From assembly GCA_041662485.1 (NCBI GenBank), contig JBAZSJ010000007.1, positions 1 to 64,000 on the forward strand: DNA of 64,000 nucleotides. Direction: 5' to 3'. Origin of the DNA: Rariglobus sp041662485. GTDB taxonomy: Bacteria; Verrucomicrobiota; Verrucomicrobiia; Opitutales; Opitutaceae. The notes under the pieces are model-generated. The model saw only the letters and a program-made list of their open reading frames with translations, ran no database searches and was not told the origin of the DNA. The translations under genes were made by a program, and so were the position numbers. The first letter of the stretch is position 1. Every line of letters begins with the position of its first letter. This document shows positions 16,647-24,203 of this stretch, piece by piece.

Positions 16647-17411
16647 TTACAGCCCGAGCGCCTTCTGGCGGTAGTGTTCGTCGGGGCGGCCGGCGATGCG
16701 CTCGATCTGGGCGGGCGACAGGAAACGGGGGACGGCGCTGATGGCGGCGGCGCCCATGAAAATCTCGGCGGCCTTGGCGGCCATGAGGGTGGCGGCGAGG
16801 ACGGACTCGGGCGTGGCGCCGAGGGCGATGAGGCCGTGGTTTTCGAGGAGGATGACGCGGGGGGCGCGGGAGAGGCGGTTGATGTAGGACTCGACGGCGG
16901 CCTTGATCGCCTGGGAGAGTTTCAGGCCCGGGTCGGTGTAGGGCACGAGGACGCTCTCGACGCCGCAGCACACGATCTCGTCGGGGAAAAGGCGGCGCGT
17001 GGCGAAGAGGTGCGCGTGGTTGGAGCAGAGCACCTGGTTGACCGTGATCGGGTGCGTGTGGCCGACGAAGTTCACTCCGGGGAGCGTGAGCAGGTAGGCG
17101 TGGAAGATCGCCTCGACGGAGGGTTTCTTGGAGTCGGTCGAGACGCGGGCGTCGAACAAGGCCTGGTCCACGGCCTCGTCGGTCATCTCGGCGGAGGCGA
17201 GCAGCGGGACGAGCTTGTCGAAGCGGCACTCGGCGGTGCCGGGAGCGGACAGCGTGGCGAGGTTGGAGCCGGAGGCCTTTACGACAAACGTGTCGGCGGA
17301 GAGGCGGGCTGAGGTGTTGCCCTCGCCGAGGATGGCGAGTTTGCGCTCCTCACGGCCGAGCTGGTGGGACAGCTCCAACATTCTTGATTGGGGGTCATTA
17401 GAGGACGACAT
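16647..17411 (-). CDS. Class II aldolase, L-fuculose/rhamnulose-phosphate aldolase-like
   Basis: A 254-aa class II aldolase/adducin-family protein. It has GEGNTSARLSADTFVVKASG near residues 28-47, the metal-binding FVGHTHPITV, and ILLENHGLIALGATPES with the third histidine. Family members cleave sugar 1-phosphates to dihydroxyacetone phosphate and an aldehyde. It lacks the encapsulation-type tails of the BMC aldolase at 22547, so it is probably cytosolic. ATG 17411 starts MSSSNDPQSRMLELS. The palindromic operator at 17423-17458 lies 12 bp upstream and shares a 16-bp motif with the BMC promoter, so the gene is likely co-regulated with the BMC. A possible promoter TTGGTG-16-TATCAT overlaps this operator. 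Confidence 0.82.
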   Translation of the reverse strand: MSSSNDPQSRMLELSHQLGREERKLAILGEGNTSARLSADTFVVKASGSNLATLSAPGTAECRFDKLVPLLASAEMTDEAVDQALFDARVSTDSKKPSVEAIFHAYLLTLPGVNFVGHTHPITVNQVLCSNHAHLFATRRLFPDEIVCCGVESVLVPYTDPGLKLSQAIKAAVESYINRLSRAPRVILLENHGLIALGATPESVLAATLMAAKAAEIFMGAAAISAVPRFLSPAQIERIAGRPDEHYRQKALGL

Positions 17412-17422
17412 AGGTCCAGAAA

Positions 17423-17458
17423 TGATAGATTCTGGTAGATTTCCACCAAATTCTATCA
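17423..17458 (-). promoter_or_regulatory. Palindromic operator of the FucA-like gene
   Basis: The 14-base arms TGATAGATTCTGGT (17423-17436) and ACCAAATTCTATCA (17445-17458) are inverted with 12/14 matches and an 8-base gap. Within it TAGATTCTGGTAGATT (17426-17441) matches the BMC promoter motif at 29053-29068 in 15 of 16 positions. The motif also contains TAGATT twice, ten bases apart. The binding protein is unknown. Confidence 0.72.
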
Positions 17459-17500
17459 ACTAGCCTCCAGCTGACCGCGATCTGGCTATATTACAAAGTG

Positions 17501-19114
17501 TTATGAACTGACATTAAGCGGACGATAGGCGACACCGAGGCGGTCGAGGCGGCGGACGTGTTCGGCGAGGCGGAGGGCGAAGGCGGCCCAATTTTCGCGT
17601 CCCTCCCCCGTCCACAAGACCTGCGCCAGCGCGCAAGCGCGCGGATAGGTCATGTAATCGAGATGGCGGCGCGTCGGGATGTATTCCGCCCAGAGCTGCG
17701 CCTGGGCGCCGAGCACACCGGCGCGCAATTCCGCGGGATAAGCCGCGAGCGGCTGCCAGCCGTAGACTTTCTCCACGGGCAGGTTGCCGCCGATCGCGAG
17801 CGGCTCGAACTCCAGGGCCGGACCGGTTTCCTGATAGGCGTCAAAATAGGTGTGCGTGTGGTTGGCCAACACCAGCGGGTTGCCCGCGCGCAACGCCTTC
17901 ACGTCGAGTTGCAGATCGTTGTGCGAAGAGTCGCGCCACAACATCACGGCGGTGTCCGCCAGCGGACGGTCGTGCTCGATGATTTCGTCCCAGCCGATCA
18001 TGGCGCGTCCTCGGGCGCGCGTGAGTTCACGCAACCGGGCGGTGAAGTGACCCTGCACGTCGTGGTCGGAAGCGAGTCCGAGTTCGCGTTTGCGCTCCTG
18101 GATGCGCGGGGAGGCGGCCCATTCTTCGACCAGCGCCTCGTCCCCGCCGAAGTGGAGGTAGTGGAAGGGGAAAAGTTCAACGAGCGTGGCGACTACTTTC
18201 TCGAGGAACGCGAAGGTGACCGGCTCCAGATTGAGCGTGCTCGGGCTGATGCCCCAGCGGTGGCGCACACCCGGAGCGCCGCCGGTGTTTCCAAATTCCG
18301 GATAGGCGGTGACCAACGCTTGCACATGACCCGGGACGTCGATCTCCGGCAGGATGTGCACGCCGCGCGCGGCGGCGTAGGCAACGACCTCGCGGATCTC
18401 GTCCGCGGTGTAGGCGCCGCCGTGACGCACGCCGTCGGTCGGATTTTTCGCGTGGTCGGAATCATGGCCGACGAGCGTGCCGTCGCGCCAGGCGGCGATC
18501 TCGGCGAGTCGCGGGTAACCCTCGACGGGCATACGCCAGCCTTGGTCGTCGGTCAGGTGCCAGTGGAAGAGATTGAACTTATGGTAGGCGGCGAGATCGA
18601 TGAACCGCTTCACGTCGGCAGCGTCGCGGAAGTGCCGGCTCACGTCGAGATGCAGCCCGCGCCAGCCAAGCGCGGGCGCATCATCAATCACCATGCCGGG
18701 CACGGAGAGCTGCGCGCGCTGGCCAGAAAGCAGCTGGCGCAGCGACTGAATGCCGCGGGCGACACCGGCCGGCGACGAGGATGATATGTTGATCTGCTCC
18801 GGCGTGACGGTGAGCCGGTAGGCCTCGTCAGCGAAGCCGGCCTCGGCGAGCTTGGGCGCGAGCGGACGCGCCGGCAGCGAAAGGTCTAGGTGGATGTCGC
18901 CGGGTTCGGCGAGGCCGGTCTCGACGGCAAAATGGTTTTCATCGCGCAGATAGGCGGCGAGCAACTCAGCCTGCACGTGCAACGCATCCGCAGGTGCCGC
19001 GGACACGCGCAGGCACAAGCCGAGAGAATTTTGGGCGCGGTGGCGCTTCACCCATTCGCCAGCGGTCAGGGTGATGGCGGTAGGTTGAGGAAGGATTAGC
19101 GGAGGGGTTTTCAT
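17501..19114 (-). CDS. Beta-N-acetylhexosaminidase, GH20
   Basis: A 537-aa family 20 glycoside hydrolase. An N-terminal GH20b-like domain (~1-145) precedes the catalytic TIM barrel, which has WRGLHLDVSRHF at ~151, NLFHWHLTDDQGWRMPV, HILPEIDVPGH and HFGGDEALVEEW with the catalytic Asp325-Glu326 pair. It should remove terminal GlcNAc or GalNAc by substrate-assisted catalysis. No signal peptide is evident from ATG 19114 (MKTPPLILPQPTAITL), suggesting action on imported oligosaccharides. It follows the Gfo/Idh/MocA gene by 20 bp on the same strand, so the two form an operon. The divergent AraC gene at 20396 is the likely local regulator. Confidence 0.9.
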   Translation of the reverse strand: MKTPPLILPQPTAITLTAGEWVKRHRAQNSLGLCLRVSAAPADALHVQAELLAAYLRDENHFAVETGLAEPGDIHLDLSLPARPLAPKLAEAGFADEAYRLTVTPEQINISSSSPAGVARGIQSLRQLLSGQRAQLSVPGMVIDDAPALGWRGLHLDVSRHFRDAADVKRFIDLAAYHKFNLFHWHLTDDQGWRMPVEGYPRLAEIAAWRDGTLVGHDSDHAKNPTDGVRHGGAYTADEIREVVAYAAARGVHILPEIDVPGHVQALVTAYPEFGNTGGAPGVRHRWGISPSTLNLEPVTFAFLEKVVATLVELFPFHYLHFGGDEALVEEWAASPRIQERKRELGLASDHDVQGHFTARLRELTRARGRAMIGWDEIIEHDRPLADTAVMLWRDSSHNDLQLDVKALRAGNPLVLANHTHTYFDAYQETGPALEFEPLAIGGNLPVEKVYGWQPLAAYPAELRAGVLGAQAQLWAEYIPTRRHLDYMTYPRACALAQVLWTGEGRENWAAFALRLAEHVRRLDRLGVAYRPLNVSS

Positions 19115-19134
19115 TTGTTGGGAGAAAAAAAATA

Positions 19135-20322
19135 TCAACCAAGCGCCTGCACGCGCGCCCAGAGCGGGACGAGGTCAACGACGCGGCCTTCGTTCATCGC
19201 CTGGTCCACGGCCTGGGCGACCACGAGCGAGCGCAGGCCCTCGGTGAACCCGGCGGCGGGTGCGCGCAGACCGGCCATGCACTCGGCCAGTTCGCGCGCC
19301 ATGGGTTCGTCGGCCCCGCCATGGCCGTCGCCATCAATCGGGTTGCTCACATCGAGCGGCTCGTCCCAGCCGACGCGGCGCAGCTCAAGTTTTCCAGTGT
19401 AGGCGTCGAGGCGAAGCGTGCCCTCGGAACCGAGCATGTAGAAGCGGCGCTCGGGAATGGCCGCCATGCAGTGCGTGTGGAAGGTCGCGCGCACGCCGCC
19501 GCCGAACTCGAGGATGGCGACCTGGTGATCAACGATGTCCTTGTCGGCAGTGAAGGGATTGACGCGATGCGGGTCCGCCCAGGACTCGAACGCCGGACGG
19601 CCGTCGGCGTTGGGACCGATGCGGTCCTGATGAATCCGGTTTTCAGGCGTGAAAAAGGTGCGTCCGCCGAAGCTCGCGACGCGCGACGGAAGATCTCCGG
19701 CGAGCCAGAGCGCGAGATCAATATCGTGGCAGCATTTTTCAAGCAGATGGGAACCGGCGTTGCGGGTGTGGCGGCGCCAGTTGCCGTGGATGTAGCCGCC
19801 GTGGTTGAAGGCCAGGGTCTCGTTGAACTCGAAGCTGAGGAGGCGGCCGATCCTGCCGGCGTCGAGCGCGGCGCGGGCGGCCCGGTAGAGCGGCGAGTAG
19901 CGCAACACGAGTCCGAGCGCGAAGGTGCGTCCGCTGGCACGCCACGCCGCGTGCATGCGCTCGGCTTCGTCGAGGCCGAGCGCGAGAGGTTTCTCGCAAA
20001 ACACGTGCTTGCCCGCGGCGAAGGCGGCGACGGCGTGGGCGGCGTGCATGCTGTTCCAGGAACCGATGAACACCCAGTCCACGTCGGCCCGTCCGCACAG
20101 CTCGGCCTCGCTCGCGCACACGACGGCATCCGGCGCCACGCCGGCGCGGCAACGGGCGACGGAGGCGGGATCGGTGTCGTAAACGGCGGTCACGCGCACG
20201 TCGGGGGCGATGCGCAGGAGGTTCTTGATGACGTCGCAAATGCGACCGCCGGAGCCGATCACGCCGAGGCGCGCGGTGGCGGGAACGATACGGGGGGCGA
20301 TGGAGACAGGGGACGGATTCAT
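19135..20322 (-). CDS. Gfo/Idh/MocA-family oxidoreductase
   Basis: A 395-aa NAD(P)-dependent sugar oxidoreductase. The Rossmann start is RLGVIGSGGRICDVIKN, the EKPLALGLDEAER block follows at ~115, and HDIDLALWLAG supplies the expected catalytic-region histidine and aspartates. In the family such enzymes oxidise, reduce or deglycosylate sugars through a keto intermediate; some members are glycosidases. ATG 20322 is chosen because the 25 upstream codons overlap the divergent promoter. It is first in an operon with the GH20 hexosaminidase, pointing to an amino-sugar glycan substrate. Confidence 0.85.
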   Translation of the reverse strand: MNPSPVSIAPRIVPATARLGVIGSGGRICDVIKNLLRIAPDVRVTAVYDTDPASVARCRAGVAPDAVVCASEAELCGRADVDWVFIGSWNSMHAAHAVAAFAAGKHVFCEKPLALGLDEAERMHAAWRASGRTFALGLVLRYSPLYRAARAALDAGRIGRLLSFEFNETLAFNHGGYIHGNWRRHTRNAGSHLLEKCCHDIDLALWLAGDLPSRVASFGGRTFFTPENRIHQDRIGPNADGRPAFESWADPHRVNPFTADKDIVDHQVAILEFGGGVRATFHTHCMAAIPERRFYMLGSEGTLRLDAYTGKLELRRVGWDEPLDVSNPIDGDGHGGADEPMARELAECMAGLRAPAAGFTEGLRSLVVAQAVDQAMNEGRVVDLVPLWARVQALG

Positions 20323-20395
20323 CGGCCCCACCCTACCCCATGCCGCCCGCGAATAACATGGACGCCGCGCCGATTTATTTGTCATTTTCGATGAC

Positions 20396-21238
20396 ATGAA
20401 AAATCGGAAGCATGACGACCTGCCCCGTCTGACCGCCCGGGTTCCGACGCCGTCCGATTATTACCAAGGCCTGCGCCGTCGCGAAGAAGCCGCACCGGAC
20501 AACATCCTCCTTTTTGTGCGGAAGCGGAAAGAAGACCTGCGCCTGCAGCGAGGCGGCGACGCGTTTCATCAACGCTGGGTGCTGCTGGTGGTGATCGCGG
20601 GATCGGGGGAGTTGAGGCTCGACCGACAGCCCGTGCGGCTGGAGCCGGGCGCCTGCATGCTGGTGCCGCCCCTGCACCTGCACGGCTACGTGAACGTGAC
20701 GCCAGGCATCCACTGGCTGTTCATCACGTTCGAATGGCCGGGGCACACGGCGATGTCCGAGAACTGGCGCGGAACGCGAAAGCCCGATGCGCAGGCGAGA
20801 CGGCGGCTGGCCTCGCTGGTGCGGAACTACCTGCCGCCGGAACGCAACGGGGCGGTCGCGTCCGCGCATCTGCTGGAGTTGTTGCGCAGGCTTTATCCCG
20901 TAACGGAACCGGTGCCGGCCCCGACGCATTCGTTGCTCACCGCCGTGCAGGCGGCCTCAAAAATCGCGCCCGGTGAAACGCTCCCCCGGCTGGCCAAGCG
21001 TCTTGGCATCAGCGAAAGCCACCTGCGCGCGCGGTTTCGCAGCGAGGCGGGACTCAGCCTCGGGCGTTACCTCAGGGAAGCCCGGCTGCGCGAGGCCGCC
21101 CTGTGGCTGCGCGAGGAAGGGCTGAGCGTGAAGGCGGCGGCCGAACGCGCGCAGTATCCGGACATCTTCACCTTCAGCCGGGCCTTCCGGCGCGTGCTGG
21201 GTCGGCCGCCGTCGGCGGTGCGAAACGCGGCGCAGTGA
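20396..21238 (+). CDS. AraC-family transcriptional regulator
   Basis: A 280-aa regulator. The N-terminal cupin-like sensor (WVLLVVIAGSGELRLDRQPV, then LEPGACMLVPPLHLHGY) would bind a sugar. The C-terminal double helix-turn-helix has LPRLAKRLGISESHLRARFR and EGLSVKAAAERAQYPDIFTF followed by SRAFRRVLGRPP, the AraC/XylS signature. It is divergent from the oxidoreductase-GH20 operon with a 73-bp gap, so it most likely controls that operon. Whether it also binds the direct-repeat motif near the BMC and FucA-like genes is open. Confidence 0.88.
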   Translation: MKNRKHDDLPRLTARVPTPSDYYQGLRRREEAAPDNILLFVRKRKEDLRLQRGGDAFHQRWVLLVVIAGSGELRLDRQPVRLEPGACMLVPPLHLHGYVNVTPGIHWLFITFEWPGHTAMSENWRGTRKPDAQARRRLASLVRNYLPPERNGAVASAHLLELLRRLYPVTEPVPAPTHSLLTAVQAASKIAPGETLPRLAKRLGISESHLRARFRSEAGLSLGRYLREARLREAALWLREEGLSVKAAAERAQYPDIFTFSRAFRRVLGRPPSAVRNAAQ

Positions 21239-21252
21239 AGATCCCCGGGGCT

Positions 21253-21356
21253 GTATCGCTACGTTTAGTTTCCCGTTCAATCGAAGGCGTTTTCTGAGGG
21301 AAAGTAACCTAATAGGTTACTTTGTTGGCAGGCCTAAAAATGAGAGGGAAGTGACA
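21253..21356 (+). repeat. ~105-bp dispersed repeat R5, copy 1
   Basis: It begins GTATCGCTACGTTTAGTTTC and ends GAGAGGGAAGTGACA. A copy that appears around 90% identical by eye lies inverted at 40405-40510. At its centre is a palindrome, AAAGTAACCTA-A-TAGGTTACTTT halves (21301-21323). It starts 14 bp after the AraC stop. No coding capacity; nature unknown. Confidence 0.75.
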
Positions 21357-21409
21357 GAGTGGTGCTTGCGCCGAGGCATTTGACCGAGGCGGTGTTCTTC
21401 GGGCGTAGC

Positions 21410-21462
21410 GGCGAGCACCAGCGAGCCGACGAACCTCCACTCGCTGGCGCTCGCGGCCACAA
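21410..21462. repeat. Palindromic dispersed repeat R4, copy 2
   Basis: A near-identical copy of 14049-14098 with a 3-base insertion in the middle. The rest of the 21239-21527 intergenic stretch holds R5 and a short GGTATTGGACCCA segment that recurs inverted near 41421-41445. No gene is seen. Confidence 0.7.
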
Positions 21463-21527
21463 TTCCAAGTCGTAGCTTTTGAGGTATTGGACCCAGTGCG
21501 AATAAAAGACCGCGCCGACGAGACTAC

Positions 21528-22457
21528 TCAGCCGGCGATCACCTTGGCGTAGGTTTCCTGGAGGGCGCGAGCGGAGGACTGGAGTCCCTGGAGTTCCTTG
21601 GGCCAGAGTTCGATTTCAACGTGCGCGAGGGCGCCGGAGCGGCCGACGAGCGTGGGGACGCTAAGGGCCACGTTGCGCAGTCCGTAGGCGCCCTGCTGCA
21701 CGGTCGAAATAGGGAGCACGGTGCGTTTGTTGAGCGCGATGGCGTGGACGACCTCGGCGATGGTAAGTCCGACGGCCCACCCCGCCCCGCCCTTGCGGCG
21801 GATGACCTCGGCGCCGCTGCCCTTGGTGCGTTCGAAAATCTGGTTCTGGAAGGCGGCGGTGCAGCCGGCGACCTTGGTCAGCGGCAGGCCGGCGTAACCC
21901 GCGGACGACCAGACCGGCAGCATGGTGTCGCCGTGCTCGCCGATAATGAGCGCCTCGACCTGCGTCGGGGAAAGCTTGAGGTCCTGCGCGATGAGCGAGC
22001 GGAAGCGCGCGGTGTCGAGCATAGTGCCGAGGCCGATCACCTGTTTCCACGGGAGGCCGAGCTTGGCGGCGGCGAGCTGGGTGAGGATGTCGACGGGATT
22101 GGAGACGACGAAGACGATGGCGTCCTTGCGCAGGCCGGCCTTGGCGATGTCGGCGAGGATCTGGGAAAAGAGCGCGACGTTGCGGTTGATGAGGTCGAGG
22201 CGGGACTCGTCGGGTTTGCGGCGCAGGCCGGCGGTGATGACGAAGATGTCGCTGTCCTTGGCGAGCGCGTAGTCGCCGGCGTAGATGCGCTGGCCGCCGA
22301 CGGCGGAGCTGCCGTGCATGAGGTCGAGGGCCTCGCCGGCGGCGAGGTCGGCGTTGGCGTCGATGATCTGGATTTCGGAGACGATGCCGGCGCACTGGAG
22401 CGCGAAGGCGGCGTTGGAACCGACGCGGCCGCCGCCGCCGATGATGGAGACTTTCAT
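21528..22457 (-). CDS. L-lactate/malate dehydrogenase family protein of the BMC operon
   Basis: A 309-aa 2-hydroxyacid dehydrogenase of the LDH/MDH family: NAD-binding VSIIGGGGRVGSNAAFAL at residues 3-20, VVSNPVDILTQLAA, the catalytic GEHGDTMLPVW and LDTARFRS with the substrate-binding arginine. It is the last gene of the BMC operon. In characterised PV-type loci the homologue is proposed to work on lactate or lactaldehyde metabolism and to recycle NAD(H) for the aldehyde dehydrogenase. Whether it lies inside the shell is uncertain, since no clear encapsulation tail is seen. A BIME separates it from the aldolase gene upstream. Confidence 0.85.
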   Translation of the reverse strand: MKVSIIGGGGRVGSNAAFALQCAGIVSEIQIIDANADLAAGEALDLMHGSSAVGGQRIYAGDYALAKDSDIFVITAGLRRKPDESRLDLINRNVALFSQILADIAKAGLRKDAIVFVVSNPVDILTQLAAAKLGLPWKQVIGLGTMLDTARFRSLIAQDLKLSPTQVEALIIGEHGDTMLPVWSSAGYAGLPLTKVAGCTAAFQNQIFERTKGSGAEVIRRKGGAGWAVGLTIAEVVHAIALNKRTVLPISTVQQGAYGLRNVALSVPTLVGRSGALAHVEIELWPKELQGLQSSARALQETYAKVIAG

Positions 22458-22468
22458 ATTGGGGAAAT

Positions 22469-22545
22469 GTAGGCCCGACCGCCGGTCGGGCAGATTGCGA
22501 TTAGATATAAAGAAGACGGAAAGCCCGACCAGCGGTCGGGCCTAC
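22469..22545. repeat. BIME-like pair of GTAG-bracketed palindromes inside the BMC operon
   Basis: GTAG followed by GCCCGACCGCCGGTCGGGC on the left (from 22469) and GCCCGACCAGCGGTCGGGC followed by CTAC on the right (to 22545). It fills the gap between aldolase and LDH genes and could trim expression of the last gene. Confidence 0.8.
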
Positions 22546-22546
22546 A

Positions 22547-23614
22547 TCAGGCTTTCAGCTGTTTGATGATCTGGGAGGCGATCTGGCGGACCATCTCATC
22601 GACGGCCGGGTCGGACGCGGGTTCGGAGGGCTCGGAGTGATCAGGGACCTGGCAGACGACGCCGGGGCGGAAGTCGGAGTTGTCGCAGAGTTCGCACTCC
22701 TTGAGGCCGTCGCGATTGTCGGGCATGCCGAGGAGCTTGCGGATACGGACGAACTCCTTGGCGTTTTTGCCGCCCACGCCTTCGCCGAGCTGGCCGCCGA
22801 GTTGGGAGGCGATCCAGATGGTTTTGCAGTAGGAATCCACGTTTTCCATCTTCCAATAGGAGTCCTCGATGTCCTTGCCCCAGGTGATGACACCGTGGTT
22901 GAGCATGAGCACGCACTGGTTCTCCTTGCCGACCTCGCCGACGATGTCGGCGTTTTCCGGGGAGCCGGGGGTGCGGTAGGGCGCGAGCGCGATTTTTCCG
23001 AGGAAGATGTCGGCCTCGGGAATGAGACAGGTGGGCGGTTGCACGCGGGCGACGGCGAAGGCGGTGGCGTGGGGCGGGTGCGCGTGGCAGCAGGCCTTGC
23101 ACATCGGCTGGCGCTTCATGATGCCAATGTGGGTCATCGCCTCGCTGGTGCGCTTGCGGGAACCGGCGAGCTGCTTGCCGTCCATGTCGATGAGGGCGAT
23201 GTCGGCGGGCTGCATGAAGCCCTTCGAGATGAGCGTGGGCGTGCAGAGGACGAGATTGTCGCCGACGCGGATGGTGAGGTTGCCGCCGTTGCCGTCGGTG
23301 TAGTCCTTCGACCACATGCGGCGGCCGATGTCGCACATGCGGTCCTTGAGGGTGTTGATCGCGGGAGAATTGAAGAAGGCGGCGATCTCGGAAGGCGTCT
23401 TGGGATCGGTGCCGGGCGTCCACTTGAACTCGTAGTCGGGGACGGTGGGTTCGCCGGATGTTTTCGAGCAGGCCGCCGGGGAGGCGGCGGGCAGGAGCGA
23501 GGCGCGGCCGCGCAGGGCGTCGCGCGCGGAAGGCGTGAGGATCGCGTCGGCGGGGATCGCGGTGCCGTTGCGGAAAAGGGTTTCGATGTCCTGGGCGGTG
23601 ATGACTTGGCGCAT
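22547..23614 (-). CDS. BMC-associated class II aldolase (deoxysugar phosphate aldolase)
   Basis: A 355-aa class II aldolase, about 100 residues longer than the plain family. The N-terminus ITAQDIETLFRNGTAIPADA plus ILTPSARD is a BMC-linked extension. The catalytic domain has GNGGNLTIRV, CHAHPPHATAF (zinc histidines) and MLNHGVITWGKDIED. The C-terminus VDEMVRQIASQIIKQLKA is an amphipathic helix typical of encapsulation peptides. It should cleave fuculose or rhamnulose 1-phosphate to dihydroxyacetone phosphate and L-lactaldehyde at or inside the shell. The gene lies between BMC-P and LDH genes in the minus-strand operon, matching PV-type loci. Confidence 0.88.
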   Translation of the reverse strand: MRQVITAQDIETLFRNGTAIPADAILTPSARDALRGRASLLPAASPAACSKTSGEPTVPDYEFKWTPGTDPKTPSEIAAFFNSPAINTLKDRMCDIGRRMWSKDYTDGNGGNLTIRVGDNLVLCTPTLISKGFMQPADIALIDMDGKQLAGSRKRTSEAMTHIGIMKRQPMCKACCHAHPPHATAFAVARVQPPTCLIPEADIFLGKIALAPYRTPGSPENADIVGEVGKENQCVLMLNHGVITWGKDIEDSYWKMENVDSYCKTIWIASQLGGQLGEGVGGKNAKEFVRIRKLLGMPDNRDGLKECELCDNSDFRPGVVCQVPDHSEPSEPASDPAVDEMVRQIASQIIKQLKA

Positions 23615-23625
23615 GGCGAAAAGTA

Positions 23626-23925
23626 TTAGGCGGCGGGCGGGGCGTAGGAGAGAGTGTCGATGATGGCGACGTTGAGCGCGTCGATCGGGATCGGATGGGT
23701 GAAAGGCATGGTCGCCTCCGCGCCCTCGGTGAAACCGACGATCTGGCCGAGGCCGGCACCGAGGTTGTCGAAGACGACGAGGCTGTTGGCCTTGGGAAGC
23801 GGGAGCATCGGCGAGCCGCCGAACTGTTCGCGGGATAGCGGATGAACCACGAGCAGCGTGCCGCCCTTCAGCGCCGCGTCGGCGGTGTGGAGGGTGACGG
23901 TGCCGATGACGTGGCCGAGTCTCAT
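23626..23925 (-). CDS. BMC-P pentameric shell vertex protein (EutN/CcmL family)
   Basis: A 99-aa EutN/CcmL-family protein (MRLGHVIGTVTLHTADAAL..., then LVVFDNLGAGLGQIVGFTEG and ALNVAIIDTLSY). BMC-P pentamers cap the vertices of microcompartment shells. One of three in this operon, each differing in sequence, as expected for PV-type loci with three pentamer paralogues. Its start overlaps the stop of the preceding BMC-P gene by four bases (ATGA), so the two are translationally coupled. Confidence 0.93.
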   Translation of the reverse strand: MRLGHVIGTVTLHTADAALKGGTLLVVHPLSREQFGGSPMLPLPKANSLVVFDNLGAGLGQIVGFTEGAEATMPFTHPIPIDALNVAIIDTLSYAPPAA

Positions 23926-24194
23926 GACCGGGCGGAAGTCGCGTCCACGATGGCGAGGACGAAGTTGCGGAGCGGAGAACGCGGATCGCGCACGTGTTCG
24001 CGCGTGGCGGAGCCGTCGGTGGTGAAGAAAACGCGCTGGTGCAGGCCGGCGCCGTGCGGGTCGAGGGCGAGCACGGGCGGGCCGTCGTCGCGTCCGTCGG
24101 CGTCGAGCGGCTGGCAGATGACGGTGCGGTGGCCGCGCATGCTGGAATGGCAGGCGGTGGAGGTCACGGTTCCGTCAATGCGTGCGAGCTGCAT
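23922..24194 (-). CDS. BMC-P pentameric shell vertex protein (EutN/CcmL family), second copy
   Basis: A 90-aa EutN/CcmL-family protein (MQLARIDGTVTSTACHSSMR..., VLALDPHGAGLHQRVFFTTD, FVLAIVDA). It has the same compact beta-barrel pattern as its neighbour but is clearly diverged, with a longer hydrophilic loop around residues 30-45. It lies 9 bp after the aldehyde dehydrogenase gene and overlaps the next BMC-P gene by four bases. Confidence 0.92.
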   Translation of the reverse strand: MQLARIDGTVTSTACHSSMRGHRTVICQPLDADGRDDGPPVLALDPHGAGLHQRVFFTTDGSATREHVRDPRSPLRNFVLAIVDATSARS

Positions 24195-24203
24195 GGTGGT
24201 GCG

